Below are positions 6,621 through 7,227 of a stretch of DNA of 7,227 nt, in pieces. The notes under the pieces are model-generated. The model was not told the DNA's origin and did not search any database. It saw nothing but the letters and a program-made list of their open reading frames with translations. The stretch is from an uncultured Brevibacterium sp. (GTDB lineage: Bacteria; Actinomycetota; Actinomycetes; Actinomycetales; Brevibacteriaceae), in NCBI GenBank assembly GCA_902489185.1, contig CABTZC010000102.1, forward strand, positions 1 to 7,227. Reading direction: 5' to 3'. Position 1 is the stretch's first letter, and every line of letters starts with the position of its first letter. Both the position numbers and the translations under genes were made by a program.

Positions 6621-6871
6621 CTGCCCAGCACCACCTTCGACACCGTTTCAACGGCTTGTCCGTGAACCGCAAGCGCATGACTCACGTTTTCCGCAAGGTT
6701 CGCCGCCGTGTGAAAGTCTGTGGCCCGCGCCTCCACGTCACGCTTAAAGGCGTCAGCTGAGATCGAGTGCCACGCGACCCCTTGAAGGTTGCTGGTCTGA
6801 TGTGCGTGTGTGCGTAATGTGTCTGCGATCTGTAGCCATTCCTTAACGGCAATTTCAAACGAAGTATCCAT
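6617..6871 (-). CDS. Small WXG100-like helical protein (ESX-type)
   Basis: The 84-residue product has the size and pattern of WXG100/ESAT-6-like proteins: an N-terminal helix with EIAVKEWLQIADTL, a turn at residues 30-36 carrying VAWHS (Trp-His-Ser where classic members have Trp-x-Gly), then the amphipathic helix ISADAFKRDVEARATDF and a heptad-like tail. Actinobacterial relatives with W-x-S in this turn are common in my recollection, but I cannot search. Such proteins form helical hairpins, usually dimerise, and are exported by or accompany type VII secretion; no EccC-type ATPase gene is in the window. I chose ATG 6871 because the upstream in-frame extension to TTG 7096 is Trp/Cys-rich and unlike coding sequence. 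No strong ribosome-binding site is visible; GGAG is 16 bases away, so leaderless or weak initiation is possible. It is the first gene of the leftward three-gene operon. Confidence 0.75.
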   Translation of the reverse strand: MDTSFEIAVKEWLQIADTLRTHAHQTSNLQGVAWHSISADAFKRDVEARATDFHTAANLAENVSHALAVHGQAVETVSKVVLGR

Positions 6872-7117
6872 GCCACACAGAATCCATCTCCACACCCAGG
6901 AGCACCACAGCACAAACTCCGTCTGTGGAAAAGCCCTGACCATCCACAGACCGTGTGCCACCGCACACGGAGACTCTTCAACGACCTCGGCGGGACAAAA
7001 CCCCACCTCACCCCACCGACCCTGACGCTCCCCTGCCCACTCCACAGGAACGCGCCACCGCAACACCCCACAATCCACACGCGACTGGCTACTCAAGAGC
7101 CATGAAACAATGGCGGT
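6872..7117. promoter_or_regulatory. Divergent intergenic region between the ESX-like operon and purB
   Basis: Promoters for both directions should lie in these 246 bases, though I find no convincing -35/-10 pair. A poor possible -10, AACAAT at 7106-7111, sits 6 bases before the purB ATG and would make that mRNA leaderless. The left half holds nested inverted repeats (6917-6972). The right half (7001-7080) is extremely C-rich on the plus strand: by hand count 46 C, 19 A, 9 G and 6 T in 80 bases. Reading frames crossing the region look non-coding. Confidence 0.6.
6917..6972. repeat. Three mutually complementary segments forming alternative hairpins
   Basis: Segment A (6917-6928, CTCCGTCTGTGG) pairs with B (6944-6951, CCACAGAC) as a perfect 8-bp stem with a 15-base loop. 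B continues into CCGTGTGC (6951-6958), which pairs perfectly over 8 bp with C (6963-6970, GCACACGG) across the loop CACC. The start of A (CTCCGT) also pairs with ACGGAG at 6967-6972. The A-B and B-C stems share base 6951, so their ends compete, and A-C excludes part of each. There is no following U-run on either strand. The arrangement could be an attenuator-like leader or clustered operators; it stands about 46 bases before the ESX-like start and about 145 bases before purB. Confidence 0.6.
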
Positions 7118-7227
7118 ATGACTCGTGTGACACTTGCAGATCTCGAACCCGCAATCGCTCTGGGCCCACTCGATGGCCGTTACCGTGGCGACGCCGCCCC
7201 ACTCGTTGACTACCTGTCAGAAGCAGC
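7118..7227 (+). CDS. purB: Adenylosuccinate lyase, N-terminal fragment (cut by window edge)
   Basis: Adenylosuccinate lyase acts twice in purine synthesis, releasing fumarate from SAICAR to give AICAR and from adenylosuccinate to give AMP. Only the first 36 codons are in the window. They include AIALGPLDGRYRGD and end in PLVDYLSEA, matching the characteristic PLDGRY opening of the PurB family followed by its first helix. The frame is closed upstream by TGA at 7103-7105, so ATG 7118 is the only ATG start; the ATGs at 7102 and 7110 are in other frames. There is no good Shine-Dalgarno sequence (only GGCGG directly before the ATG), so initiation may be leaderless or weak. The gene is divergent from the three-gene ESX-like operon and has no functional link to it that I can see. 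Confidence 0.88.
   Translation, partial: MTRVTLADLEPAIALGPLDGRYRGDAAPLVDYLSEA

Noticed and set aside
6924..7079. Three DnaA-box-like 9-mers (TGTGGAAAA at 6924-6932, CCATCCACA at 6940-6948, CAATCCACA at 7071-7079)
   Set aside because: Each differs from the consensus at one or two positions, two of them fall inside the inverted repeats, and there is no dnaA, dnaN or AT-rich unwinding region, so an origin or DnaA-control site is not supported.
6872..7096. N-terminal extension of the 84-aa ESX-like protein from TTG 7096
   Set aside because: The extension is rich in Trp, Cys and Arg, has no fold pattern and comes from the C-rich non-coding tract; the normal WXG100 size is reached from ATG 6871.

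Overview
The window looks like chromosome from a Gram-positive actinobacterium, probably in or near the Micrococcales. The grounds are moderately high GC, GC-rich third codon positions, actinobacterial-style E1-alpha/E1-beta/E2 proteins with an Ala/Pro/Thr-rich E2 linker, and an ESX-like small helical protein. This is family-level inference; no rRNA or other taxonomic marker is present. I see no transposase, integrase, phage gene, CRISPR array, tRNA or rRNA.

Layout from left to right: (1) A rightward gene (142-885) encodes a single-pass membrane protein with a disordered N-terminus and a conserved-looking extracytoplasmic domain. (2) A 19-bp perfect hairpin (897-938) separates it from a convergent leftward operon and probably ends transcription on both sides. 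(3) The leftward operon 4475-982 encodes the E1-alpha, E1-beta and E2 subunits of a 2-oxo acid dehydrogenase complex (branched-chain 2-oxo acid or pyruvate type) in tight translational succession; no E3 lipoamide dehydrogenase gene is present. (4) A 142-base gap (4476-4617) carries the probable operon promoter. (5) A second leftward operon 6871-4618 holds three overlapping genes: an 84-aa WXG100-like helical protein, a Cys-rich 186-aa protein I do not recognise, and a 481-aa protein joining an N-terminal helical region to a C-terminal alpha/beta-hydrolase with a GYSQGG nucleophile elbow. (6) A 246-base divergent intergenic region (6872-7117) has three mutually complementary segments and an extremely C-rich, G-poor tract. 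(7) The first 36 codons of purB (adenylosuccinate lyase) run off the right edge.

The dehydrogenase operon makes one metabolic machine: E1 (alpha plus beta) decarboxylates a 2-oxo acid on thiamine diphosphate and passes the acyl group to the lipoyl arm of E2, which transfers it to CoA. The part most worth a second look is the three-gene operon. Its start/stop overlaps say that the ESX-like protein, the unknown Cys-rich protein and the hydrolase are made together, which fits a type VII-secretion-type substrate or effector cassette, although no secretion machinery is visible here. The purB leader is the other unexplained structure.
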